NCBI RefSeq assembly: GCF_014699035.1
Contig: NZ_JACXAA010000002.1
Location: 682,001-746,000, forward strand
DNA: 64,000 nt
Direction: 5' to 3'
DNA from: Spirosoma validum
Lineage (GTDB): Bacteria > Bacteroidota > Bacteroidia > Cytophagales > Spirosomataceae
Below are positions 27,208 to 35,547 of this stretch, in pieces (position 1 is the first letter of the stretch; every line of letters starts with the position of its first letter). The notes below the pieces were generated by a model. The model made no database searches. It saw nothing but the letters and a program-made list of their open reading frames with translations, and was not told where the DNA came from. The position numbers and the translations under genes were made by a program.

Positions 27208-28137
27208 ATGAATATTCAGCAATTGGAGTATATCATAGCTGTAGACAATTTCCGGCATTTTGTACAGGCAGCTGAGCATTGCAACGTAACGCAGCCCACG
27301 CTGTCGATGATGATTCGAAAACTGGAAGATGAACTGAACGTAAAGATTTTTGATCGTACTAAGCAGCCCATCATTCCGACAGCCATCGGTCGGCAGATCA
27401 TTGACCAAAGTAAAGTCATTCTTCGGGAAACGGGTCGGCTGGGCGAAATGGCGAAACATTACAACGGAGATTTATCGGGTGAATTGAACATTGGTGTCAT
27501 ACCAACAATCGCTCCGTACCTACTGCCGCGCTTCGTGCAGTCGTTTATCCATCGGTATCCAGATATCCGGCTCCATATTTCAGAAATGATCACCGAACGA
27601 ATCGTTACTGAAGTGAAGACCGGAAAGCTGGATGTTGGCATTGTAGCCTCACTATCGGACGACTCGGCGTTACAGGAGATTTCGCTTTATAGTGAGCGAT
27701 TTTATGTATACGTATCGGAGAAAACAGGGCTGTATAATAAGCAATATATTTTGCCCAGCGATATAGAACCCAGTGAACTTTGGCTGCTGGAGGAAGGTCA
27801 TTGTTTTCGTACGCAAATTCAGAAGCTCTGCGAATTAAGCCGGAGTAGTACAACAGGTGCCAGTTTTAATTATCGGTCTGGAAGCATCGAAACCCTGATG
27901 CGGATGGTCGAGCGGAACGGCGGGATCACCATTTTGCCCGAGCTGGCCGTACGCGAGTTGCCGGAAGACCGTCGGAAATACATACGAAATTTCCAGTATC
28001 CGGAGCCTACCCGTGAGGTGTGTCTGGCTGTCAACCGCGAACAGGTTAAGACTCGATTGATTAACGTATTAAAAGAGTCGATTCTGGCCTGTGTACCGAA
28101 AAATGAACAAGGTTCAACGGATACTCCTGAGCTTTAA
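27208..28137 (+). CDS. oxyR: LysR-type peroxide sensor OxyR
   Basis: OxyR activates peroxide defence genes when hydrogen peroxide oxidises it to a disulfide. The 309-residue protein has a winged helix-turn-helix at about 1-60 (QLEYIIAVDNFRHFVQAAEH; TLSMMIRKLEDELNVKIFDR) and a LysR effector domain. The redox pair is kept: Cys199 in EEGHC and Cys208 in QKLC, at the same numbering and eight-residue spacing as in the E. coli protein. The residues around Cys199 (LLEEGHCFRTQ) match the family LEDGHCLRDQ pattern. Upstream dyads suggest self-control. No catalase or peroxiredoxin gene is adjacent, so the regulon lies elsewhere. Confidence 0.93.
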   Translation: MNIQQLEYIIAVDNFRHFVQAAEHCNVTQPTLSMMIRKLEDELNVKIFDRTKQPIIPTAIGRQIIDQSKVILRETGRLGEMAKHYNGDLSGELNIGVIPTIAPYLLPRFVQSFIHRYPDIRLHISEMITERIVTEVKTGKLDVGIVASLSDDSALQEISLYSERFYVYVSEKTGLYNKQYILPSDIEPSELWLLEEGHCFRTQIQKLCELSRSSTTGASFNYRSGSIETLMRMVERNGGITILPELAVRELPEDRRKYIRNFQYPEPTREVCLAVNREQVKTRLINVLKESILACVPKNEQGSTDTPEL

Positions 28138-28364
28138 TCAGCAATTTTTCTGGAAGCAAAGCGAGACTCATGAGTCCGTATATCATTGGCCAGCGTGGCC
28201 AGATAAGATTTTCCCTGCTTTTTGTAATGGCTGATTTCGTCCGCTGTCAAGCGAACCTTAATGTCATATAAGCCGACGGAGCCACTCACGACCCTGAAAA
28301 TTAATTCGCCCGATTCCGTTTCGGACAGTGTATAATTCCAGCTTTCTTTGGCCAATTCTTTCAT
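28134..28364 (-). CDS. conserved-looking small protein of unknown function
   Basis: The 76-residue product begins MKELAKESWNYTLSE; the ATG at 28364 is preferred over one three codons earlier because it starts the charged helical core. It is soluble, with mixed strands and helices and no cysteine. Its stop overlaps the convergent oxyR stop by two bases. A degenerate palindrome lies just upstream. I do not recognise a family, but codon use and composition look like a real gene. Confidence 0.6.
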   Translation of the reverse strand: MKELAKESWNYTLSETESGELIFRVVSGSVGLYDIKVRLTADEISHYKKQGKSYLATLANDIRTHESRFASRKIAD

Positions 28365-28379
28365 AAAGATCAATTACAT

Positions 28380-28437
28380 GTAGTACGGATTGACCCCCGC
28401 TATTATTAGCTGAAACGCAGAGTTCCACCCGTACTAC
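28380..28437. repeat. degenerate paired palindrome
   Basis: Nine-base arms GTAGTACGG (28380-28388) and CCGTACTAC (28429-28437) are perfect reverse complements around 40 bases. The edge resembles those of the stronger palindromes in this window. It fills the gap between two minus-strand genes. Confidence 0.5.
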
Positions 28438-28447
28438 AACAAATTCA

Positions 28448-29029
28448 TTATAAATCCGACTCAACATATTTTCCTTTTGGAATCCGGTCAACTACGGCTT
28501 CTGAATAACCTGTCGGCAATTTGCCACCGGGTAACCAGAGATTATTCGCGCCCATTTCATTTCCTGATGGTATACGAACGTGTAATTCTTCTGGATTTGG
28601 AATATCGATTCGGGCTAGTGGTTTTCCCTGCCAACTGCCCGCCGGAATGCCTAGCTCTGCTTCGATAGCCGCTACGTTCTTTACCGTCTTTTGCAGCATG
28701 GCGTCCATTTCCTGCTTCGCCATCACGAACTGCGTATTGTCTGGGTAACCCAGTAAATCCCGGCCGTAATCGTCCAGTGCCTTTTTCGTAACTAAGTAAG
28801 ATGCGCCATTCTTGAACAACGTCAGCTGATACGTAATGTAAGACGTTTGCAGGTACACCGACGGGTCGGGGCGTTGGCCTTTTTGTATGGCCAGCACTTT
28901 TTGAGAATCCCAGCCGTTGATCCAGGAGGTTTCCAGTGAAGGAACTGACGGGACCGTGTGATCCATACAGGCCCAGCCGAGTGCCGACAGCATGACCATC
29001 AGCAGCGATTTCATAAACGATAGTTTCAT
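28448..29029 (-). CDS. predicted lipoprotein of unknown function
   Basis: The ATG at 29029 gives a lipoprotein signal peptide (MKLSFMKSLLMVMLSALGWAC) and a 193-residue product. Upstream codons in frame are arginine- and phenylalanine-rich and look non-coding. The mature protein is hydrophilic and mostly helical in its first half (KKALDDYGRDLLGYPDN; MLQKTVKNVAAIEAELG), with a conserved-looking Pro-rich tail. There is no recognised domain. It is followed by the small 28134 gene on the same strand. An Asp just after the lipobox (CMD) might matter for sorting in Bacteroidota, but the rule is not exact. Confidence 0.65.
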   Translation of the reverse strand: MKLSFMKSLLMVMLSALGWACMDHTVPSVPSLETSWINGWDSQKVLAIQKGQRPDPSVYLQTSYITYQLTLFKNGASYLVTKKALDDYGRDLLGYPDNTQFVMAKQEMDAMLQKTVKNVAAIEAELGIPAGSWQGKPLARIDIPNPEELHVRIPSGNEMGANNLWLPGGKLPTGYSEAVVDRIPKGKYVESDL

Positions 29030-29212
29030 AAAGAGATAAATTGATTGGTGGAATTTGGATATGAAGAGATAGGGTACAAGTCGAAAATGACACCTCCCAT
29101 CAAGGGTCAAAAGTACTATACAGGTTAATTGTGTAGACGCTGAATCGACACAATTGACTGAGCGGTACGCTTAATCAGTTTATGGGAGATATAGTGAAGA
29201 AAGCATAAAAAA

Positions 29213-29240
29213 AGCCCCCACTTTTTCGTAAGTGGGGGCT
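29213..29240 (-). terminator. intrinsic terminator of the hicBA operon
   Basis: Eleven-base perfect GC-rich arms (29213-29223 and 29230-29240) are followed on the minus strand by seven Ts. It lies about 60 bases past the hicA stop. This is the clearest intrinsic terminator in the window. Confidence 0.9.
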
Positions 29241-29297
29241 CTCATTTTGTTGCTTTTTAAGCACAGTAGCGTTCTATGTGAGCTTGTTATAATTAAC

Positions 29298-29540
29298 TCA
29301 ACCAAATAGCTGTTTGACTAATTCGTCTTTTGTCAGCCCAAAATGCTCGGCAATGTTTTTCAAAATGTTGTTTAACGTACCTATTTTAATCGGATCGTGT
29401 CGTGGGATGGTTTCATAATGCTGACCGTTCTCAATCGTTTGAATCCGGATATGACTACCTGTTTGCCGAACCACTTCGTAACCTAAGGGCTTCAATAGTT
29501 TTACCAGTTCAATACCTGTTAAATGGCGGGGAATTTTCAC
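29298..29540 (-). CDS. hicA: HicA-type toxin (mRNA interferase)
   Basis: HicA toxins cleave mRNA when free of antitoxin. The 80-residue product has the family core: an N-terminal helix (GIELVKLLKPLGYEVVR), the catalytic histidine at position 30 in TGSHIR, and the C-terminal HDPIKIGTLNNILKN segment. It is full length with no frameshift. The start overlaps the hicB stop by four bases (ATGA), so translation is coupled and antitoxin is made first. A strong terminator follows. The double-stranded RNA-binding-like fold expected for the family fits the helix-strand pattern. Confidence 0.9.
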   Translation of the reverse strand: MKIPRHLTGIELVKLLKPLGYEVVRQTGSHIRIQTIENGQHYETIPRHDPIKIGTLNNILKNIAEHFGLTKDELVKQLFG

Positions 29541-29746
29541 AGGGCAAATACTTCATCTTTGACGAAATGTAAGCGCACTAGTTGTGGCCATTGCGATGGA
29601 CTATCGTAATGGCAATCAATGGCGTCACGAATCATATTTTTCAGTTCGCTTATGGTTTCGCCCTGTGTAAAAATATTTTCGCCAACCGCTTGAGCGGTGT
29701 AACCGCCTTCCGGATCTTCCTCAACCAAAAAAAATAGTTCTTTCAT
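29537..29746 (-). CDS. hicB: HicB-type antitoxin, minimal form
   Basis: The antitoxin neutralises HicA by covering its active site. The ATG at 29746 gives 69 residues: the HicB partial-RNase-H fold is visible in FFLVEEDPEGGYTAQAVG and ISELKNMIRDAID. The frame upstream (15 codons) looks non-coding. Full-length HicB usually has a C-terminal ribbon-helix-helix or HTH domain for DNA binding; here the protein stops after the neutralising fold. Autoregulation by HicB alone is therefore unlikely. The order antitoxin-then-toxin is the reverse of the classic hicA-hicB order but known in related cassettes. Confidence 0.85.
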   Translation of the reverse strand: MKELFFLVEEDPEGGYTAQAVGENIFTQGETISELKNMIRDAIDCHYDSPSQWPQLVRLHFVKDEVFAL

Positions 29747-29820
29747 GGACGGTACTCGTAAAAGTGGTACAAAGTACACAAAAGCAGCCAAAATTCATTT
29801 GACTGCCTTCTTGCTTCTGC

Positions 29821-30921
29821 CTATTTTATATACCGAAAATCTTCGGTTCCTTTTAGCGACAACAGCGTCTCGTACATGAGTTTTATTACGTTCTGTACAT
29901 CGTCCATATGAACGGTTTCGACCGTTGTGTGCATGTACTTGAGCGGAAGTGAGATCAAGGCTGAGGCAATACCTTCCGTAGCATAGGCAAAAGCGTCGGT
30001 GTCGGTTCCGGTCGAGCGGCTGACGGCCTGCCGCTGAAACGCAATTTCCTTTTGTTCAGCTACGGCAATCAGGTATTCCAGTACGTTGTTCTGCACGGCG
30101 GGTCCGTAGCAAAGCACTGGTCCATCGCCACATTTAAGGTCGCCCTGTTCTTTTTTGTCATACTTGGGCGATTGCGTATCGTGCGTTACGTCGGTACAGA
30201 TCGCGAGGTCGGGTTTTAGTCGGCGGGCTATCATTTCGGCACCGCGCAAGCCAATTTCTTCCTGAACCGCATTGACCACGTAGAGCGTAAAAGGTAACGT
30301 AACGTTATTTTCTTTCAGAAGTCGGGCCACTTCGGCGATCATGAAACCACCCATGCGGTTGTCCAGCGCCCGTCCAACGTAGTACCGGTTATTCATTTCC
30401 CGAAGCCCATCCACAAACGTACAGACGGTCCCCACGTGAATACCCATATCCAGAACTTCCTGCTTGGTCGCTGCTCCTACATCGATGAACAGGTCGGTCA
30501 CTTTGGGTGCTACGTCTTTAGCCAGGTCGCGGACGTGGATAGCGGGCCAGCCGAACACGCCTTCCACTACACCCTTTTTCGTATGCAGATTCACGCGCAT
30601 GGAAGGCGCAATGAGTGCATCGGAGCCGCCATTACGTCGGACAAACAGGTATCCGTCATCAGAAATGAAATTGACGAACCAGGAAATCTCGTCGGAGTGG
30701 GCTTCGATCACCACTTTGTATTCTTTGCCGGCCGGAGTCGCCGGTCCGCCGGTGCGGTTCGACCTGATCACGCCAACGGCGGTTCCATACGTATCGACAA
30801 TGTATTCGTCGGTATAGGGCTTGATATAATCTAACCAAATCTGCTGACCCGATGACTCAAAGCCGGTGGGAGAGGCATTGTTGAGGTATTTGTACAGGAA
30901 TTCTTTACTCTGTTCGTTCAT
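29821..30921 (-). CDS. M42 family metallopeptidase
   Basis: M42 enzymes are cytosolic di-zinc or di-cobalt aminopeptidases related to TET peptidases, sometimes mislabelled endoglucanases. The 366-residue product has the metal-site motifs in order: EAHSDEIS, GRALDNRMGG, the catalytic glutamates in VQEEIGLRGA, CTDVTHDT and the final HTTVETVHMDD histidine. No signal peptide is present. The start MNEQSKEFLYKYLN is supported by the usual N-terminal helix. It stands between the HicB gene and the XRE gene on the same strand, 100 bases from the latter. Peptide turnover is the expected role; substrate preference is not predictable. Confidence 0.93.
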   Translation of the reverse strand: MNEQSKEFLYKYLNNASPTGFESSGQQIWLDYIKPYTDEYIVDTYGTAVGVIRSNRTGGPATPAGKEYKVVIEAHSDEISWFVNFISDDGYLFVRRNGGSDALIAPSMRVNLHTKKGVVEGVFGWPAIHVRDLAKDVAPKVTDLFIDVGAATKQEVLDMGIHVGTVCTFVDGLREMNNRYYVGRALDNRMGGFMIAEVARLLKENNVTLPFTLYVVNAVQEEIGLRGAEMIARRLKPDLAICTDVTHDTQSPKYDKKEQGDLKCGDGPVLCYGPAVQNNVLEYLIAVAEQKEIAFQRQAVSRSTGTDTDAFAYATEGIASALISLPLKYMHTTVETVHMDDVQNVIKLMYETLLSLKGTEDFRYIK

Positions 30922-31023
30922 TCTGTAGGGCTAATTATAGTTTGAACGCAATCCATACGGAAAAGAATATACCTATCCGAACTCCGTCTGACTGCGTTCT
31001 AGTCGCAAAATAAAATGAAATCG

Positions 31024-31449
31024 TTAAAACCCAATCCGCTCCCGCTTCTGCTCGACGCCCATTGACCGGAGGACTTCCATGGCGATACGTTCGTCGTATT
31101 TGCGCTTCCAGTAATCGGCTTCTAAACGCAGTTTATCTACCTCAACCTGTTGTTTCTCGACGGTTAAACGCAGGGTTTCGAGTTCATGAATCGTCAGAGC
31201 CTCGGGTTTTTCGTCAATGACCTGCGCCGGAATGGCTTCATCGGTAAGGAGCGTCAGGAGTGCTACGTCTAAAACCTGAGCAATTTGGGTTAGTCGGGAC
31301 AGGGTCAGGTCAGTTTTGCCGCGCTCGATGTCGCCATACGCTGTCGTCGACAGATTGAGCAGATCGGCCATGTTTTCCTGTGATAAACCGCGCTGGAGAC
31401 GCTGTAGGCGTATTTTTTCTGCCGGGCCACGATTGGTGAGAATGCTCAT
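31024..31449 (-). CDS. XRE family helix-turn-helix regulator with coiled-coil tail
   Basis: The 141-residue protein has a Cro/CI-type HTH at about 14-70 ([21 protein letters not shown], split by the recognition helix) and a C-terminal coiled coil (about 90-125; [20 protein letters not shown]), suitable for dimerisation. It lies divergently to clpP, with 134 bases between the start codons, so it may regulate clpP, itself or both. Similar HTH plus coiled-coil proteins are very common in Cytophagales and uncharacterised. No toxin partner is adjacent. Confidence 0.88.
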   Translation of the reverse strand: MSILTNRGPAEKIRLQRLQRGLSQENMADLLNLSTTAYGDIERGKTDLTLSRLTQIAQVLDVALLTLLTDEAIPAQVIDEKPEALTIHELETLRLTVEKQQVEVDKLRLEADYWKRKYDERIAMEVLRSMGVEQKRERIGF

Positions 31450-31583
31450 ATCAAGTAAGTGTGATAAATTCTAAAGCAAAACTGACAGGGTTTTTCGGTA
31501 TGATAACGCATTTTTGTATCAAAACGATTCTCGAACTTACGCCAAGTGATATTGGTTTTCAAATCAAAGGAGTAAACCTAATT

Positions 31584-32276
31584 ATGAATTACGAAAAAGA
31601 ATTCCGCAATTTCGCCGTACACCACATGGGCCTCAATGGCCTGACGGTAGACGGTTACGTGAAACACACCGTTAACAATCAGCATACGGTTGAGAACATG
31701 ACCCGTTCAGTCATTGAAGAGCGTCCGATGAATTTCCGTGAAGTCGACGTGTTCTCGCGTCTGATGGCCGACCGTATTATTTTTATGGGTCTGCCTGTCG
31801 ACGACAACATTGCTAACATCATCGTGGCGCAGCTGCTGTTCCTGGAATCGGCTGATCCGAAGAAAGATATTCTGATGTACCTGAATAGCCCCGGCGGTTC
31901 GGTGTATGCAGGTCTAGGCATTTATGATACCATGCAATACGTTCGTCCGGATGTAGCTACAGTTTGTACGAGCCTGGCTGCGTCGATGGGCGCTGTATTG
32001 CTGGCTGGTGGTGCTGCTGGTAAGCGTTCGGCGCTTCCACACGCCCGCGTTATGATTCACCAGCCATCGGGTGGTGCGCAGGGGCAATCGGTTGATATTG
32101 AAATTACAGCTCGTGAGATCGTTAAACTACGCGAAGAGTTGTACGAAATCCTGGCGCTTCATTCCGGTAAATCCGTTAAGCAGATCGAAAAAGATTCGGA
32201 TCGCGACAAATGGATGCGCGCTGAAGAAGCCAAGGAATATGGCCTGATCGACGAAGTACTACGTCGGGAAAAATAA
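31584..32276 (+). CDS. clpP: ATP-dependent Clp protease proteolytic subunit ClpP
   Basis: ClpP is the tetradecameric serine peptidase core of ClpXP. The ATG at 31584 ([16 protein letters not shown]) gives 230 residues; the frame extends upstream but that part is not ClpP-like, and an AGGAG about ten bases before this ATG supports it. The catalytic triad is Ser134 (SLAASMGA), His159 (RVMIHQP) and Asp208 (DRDKW), with normal spacing. The oligomerisation and processing regions look intact. clpX follows 249 bases downstream behind a palindromic repeat, so the two genes may be partly uncoupled. Confidence 0.97.
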   Translation: MNYEKEFRNFAVHHMGLNGLTVDGYVKHTVNNQHTVENMTRSVIEERPMNFREVDVFSRLMADRIIFMGLPVDDNIANIIVAQLLFLESADPKKDILMYLNSPGGSVYAGLGIYDTMQYVRPDVATVCTSLAASMGAVLLAGGAAGKRSALPHARVMIHQPSGGAQGQSVDIEITAREIVKLREELYEILALHSGKSVKQIEKDSDRDKWMRAEEAKEYGLIDEVLRREK

Positions 32277-32277
32277 G

Positions 32278-32344
32278 ACAGGTACCACGGACTTTGGTCC
32301 GTTCTTTTAAAATACTAGAACGGACTAAAGTCCGTGGTACCTGT
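32278..32344. repeat. REP-like paired palindrome between clpP and clpX
   Basis: Twenty-eight-base arms (32278-32305 and 32317-32344) pair with one G-T mismatch around an 11-base loop. The core GGACTnnnGTCC and GTACCACGG edge match the elements at 2854-2910 and 18500-18524. It starts one base past the clpP stop. Confidence 0.85.
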
Positions 32345-32525
32345 TGACACTTTCTCTACCAGTTAATAATTTTGTAACATACCAACGGCTCAGGTTCGCC
32401 TGAGTCGTTTTTTTTGACGAAGTTTAAGGTAAAATCATCGTAACCTACTGTTGAACCAAGTCCGGACGTAGGGGAGTTACTTCTTCTGAGTCCGGCGAAA
32501 CCAGCTTATTACCCTGCAAACCTTC

Positions 32526-33758
32526 ATGCCACAAATTAGTTGCTCGTTCTGTGGACGGCGCAAAAACGAAGTAATGTTGCTCCTGTCGGGCATCGACGCG
32601 CACATCTGTAATTACTGCATCGAGCAGGGCCATCAGGTGGTGCTGGAAGAAATGCGCCCCAAACGTAGCGAACCTAGTGAGGTGAAAATTAATCTGATCA
32701 AGCCCGTCGATATGAAACGGCACCTCGATCAGTATGTTATCGGGCAGGATGATGCCAAAAAAGCCATCACAGTAGCGGTGTACAATCACTACAAGCGATT
32801 GATGCAGCCAAAAACCGATGACGACGTAACGATTGAAAAATCGAACATCATCATGGTGGGCGAAACGGGTACGGGAAAAACGTATCTCGCTCGGTCGATT
32901 GCTAAGATCCTTGAAGTACCGTTCTGTATCGCTGACGCGACCGTGATTACGGAGGCCGGTTACGTCGGTGAAGATGTCGAGACTATTCTGACGCGCCTGT
33001 TACAGGCCGCTGATTACAATGTTGAAACGGCCGAACGAGGTATCGTATATATCGACGAGATCGATAAGATCGCCCGCAAATCCGATAATCCCAGCATTAC
33101 ACGCGACGTAAGCGGAGAAGGGGTTCAACAAGCACTGTTGAAACTGCTTGAAGGCTCGGTTGTGAACGTACCACCGCAGGGCGGTCGCAAACACCCTGAC
33201 CAGCGGTTGATTGCGTTGAATACCGAAAATATTCTGTTCATCTGCGGAGGAGCTTTTGATGGTATCGAACGGCACATTACCAAGCGGATCAACACCCGAC
33301 CGATCGGTTTTTCGGGCGATCGGCGGTTGAACGATACGTTCGAACGAGGGCATTTGATGCGCTATATCTCAGCGCTTGATCTGAAATCGTTTGGATTGAT
33401 TCCCGAACTTATTGGTCGTTTGCCTGTACTAACACACCTCGAACCGCTTGATCGTTCGGCCCTGATGCAAATTTTGACGGAACCGAAAAACGCGATCACC
33501 AAGCAATATGACAAGCTGTTTAAGATGGAGGGCATTACGCTCCATTGGGACCCTAGTGCCCTGAACTACATTGTCGATCAGGCATTGTTATACGGCCTCG
33601 GCGCTCGCGGCCTGCGTTCCATATGCGAATCGATCATTACGGATGCCATGTTTGAGATGCCTTCCCAAACAGCTGTTAAGGAGTTGACCGTTAGTCTGGA
33701 ATACGCCCGCGAAAAATTTGGCAAATCCAGTACGCATATGCTTCGTTCTGTAGCCTAA
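32526..33758 (+). CDS. clpX: ATP-dependent Clp protease ATP-binding subunit ClpX
   Basis: ClpX is the AAA+ unfoldase that feeds substrates to ClpP. The 410-residue protein has the zinc-binding domain with Cys6, Cys9, Cys28 and Cys31, Walker A GETGTGKT at 112-119, Walker B DEID at 177-180, and the ClpP-docking IGF tripeptide at 260-262 (RPIGFSGD). The sensor arginine region GARGLRSI is near the C-terminus. The pore-loop GYVGED is present. All functional parts are intact. Gene order clpP-clpX is standard. A 19-bp perfect terminator stem follows about 100 bases later. Confidence 0.97.
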   Translation: MPQISCSFCGRRKNEVMLLLSGIDAHICNYCIEQGHQVVLEEMRPKRSEPSEVKINLIKPVDMKRHLDQYVIGQDDAKKAITVAVYNHYKRLMQPKTDDDVTIEKSNIIMVGETGTGKTYLARSIAKILEVPFCIADATVITEAGYVGEDVETILTRLLQAADYNVETAERGIVYIDEIDKIARKSDNPSITRDVSGEGVQQALLKLLEGSVVNVPPQGGRKHPDQRLIALNTENILFICGGAFDGIERHITKRINTRPIGFSGDRRLNDTFERGHLMRYISALDLKSFGLIPELIGRLPVLTHLEPLDRSALMQILTEPKNAITKQYDKLFKMEGITLHWDPSALNYIVDQALLYGLGARGLRSICESIITDAMFEMPSQTAVKELTVSLEYAREKFGKSSTHMLRSVA

Positions 33759-33855
33759 GCGAGTGGATAAAAAAGGACTATTAAGTAGCTCTAACTCAAA
33801 CAGAACGCATTTGCCGACGTAAAGGAACTGTCGAATTCATAGAATCTAACTACCC

Positions 33856-33901
33856 AAACAAAAGCCGCCAACTTCAATCAGAAAGTTGGCGGCTTTTGTT
33901 T
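33856..33901 (+). terminator. clpX terminator, 19-bp perfect stem
   Basis: Arms 33856-33874 and 33883-33901 are perfectly complementary around an 8-base loop. TTTTGTTT closes the stem, giving a T-rich end. Confidence 0.8.
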
Positions 33902-33925
33902 GATCGAAATTTAGTACAGGGGTCC

Positions 33926-33932
33926 TAACAAA
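33926..33932 (+). promoter_or_regulatory. TAACAAA leader box of lipoprotein copy 1
   Basis: A YAACAAA box lies 61-73 bases before the start codon of each of the four tandem lipoproteins: 33926-33932, 34713-34719, 35482-35488 and 36326-36332. Copies 2-4 also share GTAGTTGA about ten to fifteen bases later. The role (promoter element or 5' UTR signal) is unknown. Confidence 0.4.
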
Positions 33933-33998
33933 TATGTGCTTAGTCGGTTTACCGATTGATAACTTATTTGTTCCACCTAATTTAACCAATCGCTTCGT

Positions 33999-34607
33999 AT
34001 GAAATTTACTACACAGCCAATTCTTGCCAGTCTGTTCATGATCGCCTTGTTCGCTGCCTGTAGCCGCCCGGTGGCTTATCTGCAACCAAGCGCCCGTGAA
34101 CATTTCACGACCACGTCTGCCAAAAGCCAAAACGTAACGAAAGCGCCTACTTCTGTAAGTACGGAAACACCGGCCCCGGCTATTAGCGCTACGTCTGCCG
34201 AACAGCTTTCTCAGGCAAAAGTCGCTCTCGATCAGGTCGATGCAATGGTACGTAACGACAGCAAACTGGCGTCCAACAAAACCGTTCAGAAACGACTCAA
34301 TCGTATCCGAACATTGATGTCAACTACATCTGCCAAGGCAAGTCTTACACCTAATGCAACCAATGGACCGAGAAAAATGAATCTGGTTGAACGGTTGGTG
34401 GTGAAAAAAATGAACAAGAAGATTAGCAAACAGCTGGCACCTGCGAACCCGGACAAGGCAATGGCTATTACAGGCGTTCTGGCCCTCGGTGCCGTACTGG
34501 TATTGGGTGGCCTTTTGGTAACGCTCTTAACAACAGGCACAGGCGTAACGATTGGTGTGATTATGATTGTAGCCGGTCTGGTATGTTTGCTCATCGGGTT
34601 ACTTTAA
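33999..34607 (+). CDS. tandem lipoprotein family, copy 1 (CSRPxAYxQPxARExF)
   Basis: This is the first of four paralogues in tandem. I recognise no named family. The 202-residue product has a lipoprotein signal peptide (MKFTTQPILASLFMIALFAAC), the signature CSRPVAYLQPSAREHF, a variable Ser/Thr/Ala/Pro linker, a helical core (QLSQAKVALDQVDAMVRNDS) with basic residues, a KMNLVERLVVKKMNKKI segment, and a C-terminal hydrophobic hairpin of two membrane segments (about 150-202). It would thus be tethered at both ends. The basic stretch before the hairpin is odd for a periplasmic domain. It follows clpX but has its own leader and a terminator. Confidence 0.78.
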   Translation: MKFTTQPILASLFMIALFAACSRPVAYLQPSAREHFTTTSAKSQNVTKAPTSVSTETPAPAISATSAEQLSQAKVALDQVDAMVRNDSKLASNKTVQKRLNRIRTLMSTTSAKASLTPNATNGPRKMNLVERLVVKKMNKKISKQLAPANPDKAMAITGVLALGAVLVLGGLLVTLLTTGTGVTIGVIMIVAGLVCLLIGLL

Positions 34608-34630
34608 TTAGTTGATAGACCCTTATTCAA

Positions 34631-34666
34631 AAATCCCCGTGGGCAAAACAGTGCCCGCGGGGATTT
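34631..34666 (+). terminator. terminator of lipoprotein copy 1
   Basis: Fifteen-base GC-rich arms (34631-34645 and 34652-34666) pair with one G-T, then the sequence continues GTCGTTTT. Each paralogue region is thus separated as its own transcript here. Confidence 0.75.
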
Positions 34667-34778
34667 GTCGTTTTAGCGATACTTATTGCACCACATTTTA
34701 AACAGGTAATGTCAACAAATTGGTGGAGTTGTAGTTGAAGGGATGATAGTTCTGTCATTCACGTTAAATCTTATGTTT

Positions 34779-35384
34779 ATGCGTACACTTCTCAAGTGTC
34801 TGTTCTTCTTCTTTTCGGCAATCGTTCTTTTTGCCTCGTGTAGCCGCCCGACAGCTTACTTTCAACCCAGTGCACGTGAGCATTTTAATGCAACACCCGT
34901 TACAGAAACATCGATTGGCGCAGTAGCGACTTCTGCACCCGTGTCTCCTGTACTATCGACAGTGAATACGTCAACTCAACAATTGGTTCAGGCGGATATT
35001 GCCCTGGAGCAGGTCGATGCGATGGTACGTAATGACAGCAAATTAGCCGCCAGCAAAACCGTTCAGAAACGACTCAATCGCATTCGGACATATTTAGCCT
35101 CAAATTCGGCTAGGGCAGCAATGACACCTGGCATGACCAACGCGCCAAAGAAGATGAATCTAATGGAGCGGATGATGCTGAAGAAAATTGACAAAAAAAT
35201 CAGCAGACAATTAGCTCCCGCAAGTCCAGAGAAGGCTATGGCTATTAAAGGAATTCTGGCAATTGGCGCTATACTGGTGCTGGCCGGTATTATCCTTTTA
35301 CTGCTGACAACGGGCACCGGCGCAACCATCGGCGTTGTGTCGATTCTAGGGGGATTAGTACTTCTTCTGATAGGGTTATTGTAG
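34779..35384 (+). CDS. tandem lipoprotein family, copy 2
   Basis: The second paralogue is 201 residues. I start at the ATG at 34779 (MRTLLKCLFFFFSAIV); alignment with copies 3 and 4 shows the second of two nearby ATGs to be the homologous one. The lipobox is LFASC, then SRPTAYFQPSAREHF. The helical core is close to copy 1 (ALEQVDAMVRNDSKLAASK; QKRLNRIRTYL), and the C-terminus repeats the membrane hairpin (KGILAIGAILVLAGIILLL). Copies 1 and 2 are nearer to each other than to copies 3 and 4. No clear terminator follows, and copy 3 starts 163 bases later. Confidence 0.78.
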   Translation: MRTLLKCLFFFFSAIVLFASCSRPTAYFQPSAREHFNATPVTETSIGAVATSAPVSPVLSTVNTSTQQLVQADIALEQVDAMVRNDSKLAASKTVQKRLNRIRTYLASNSARAAMTPGMTNAPKKMNLMERMMLKKIDKKISRQLAPASPEKAMAIKGILAIGAILVLAGIILLLLTTGTGATIGVVSILGGLVLLLIGLL

Positions 35385-35547
35385 CTCCGCATAATGAATG
35401 GCTTTGGAGCTTTTATAAGTCGATAGTGCATTCATCTGGCGAGGACCACATCGAAAACACCGAATTTTTAATCAATTAATTTAACAAATAAGTAGCGTCG
35501 TAGTTGATGAGGTGATATCTCAATCCTACACACAAAAATTCATGTCT

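Noticed and set aside
29298..29746. A defence island or phage-defence system around hicAB
   Set aside because: Neighbours are a housekeeping peptidase, a lipoprotein and an ordinary XRE regulator; no nuclease, helicase or phage gene is present.
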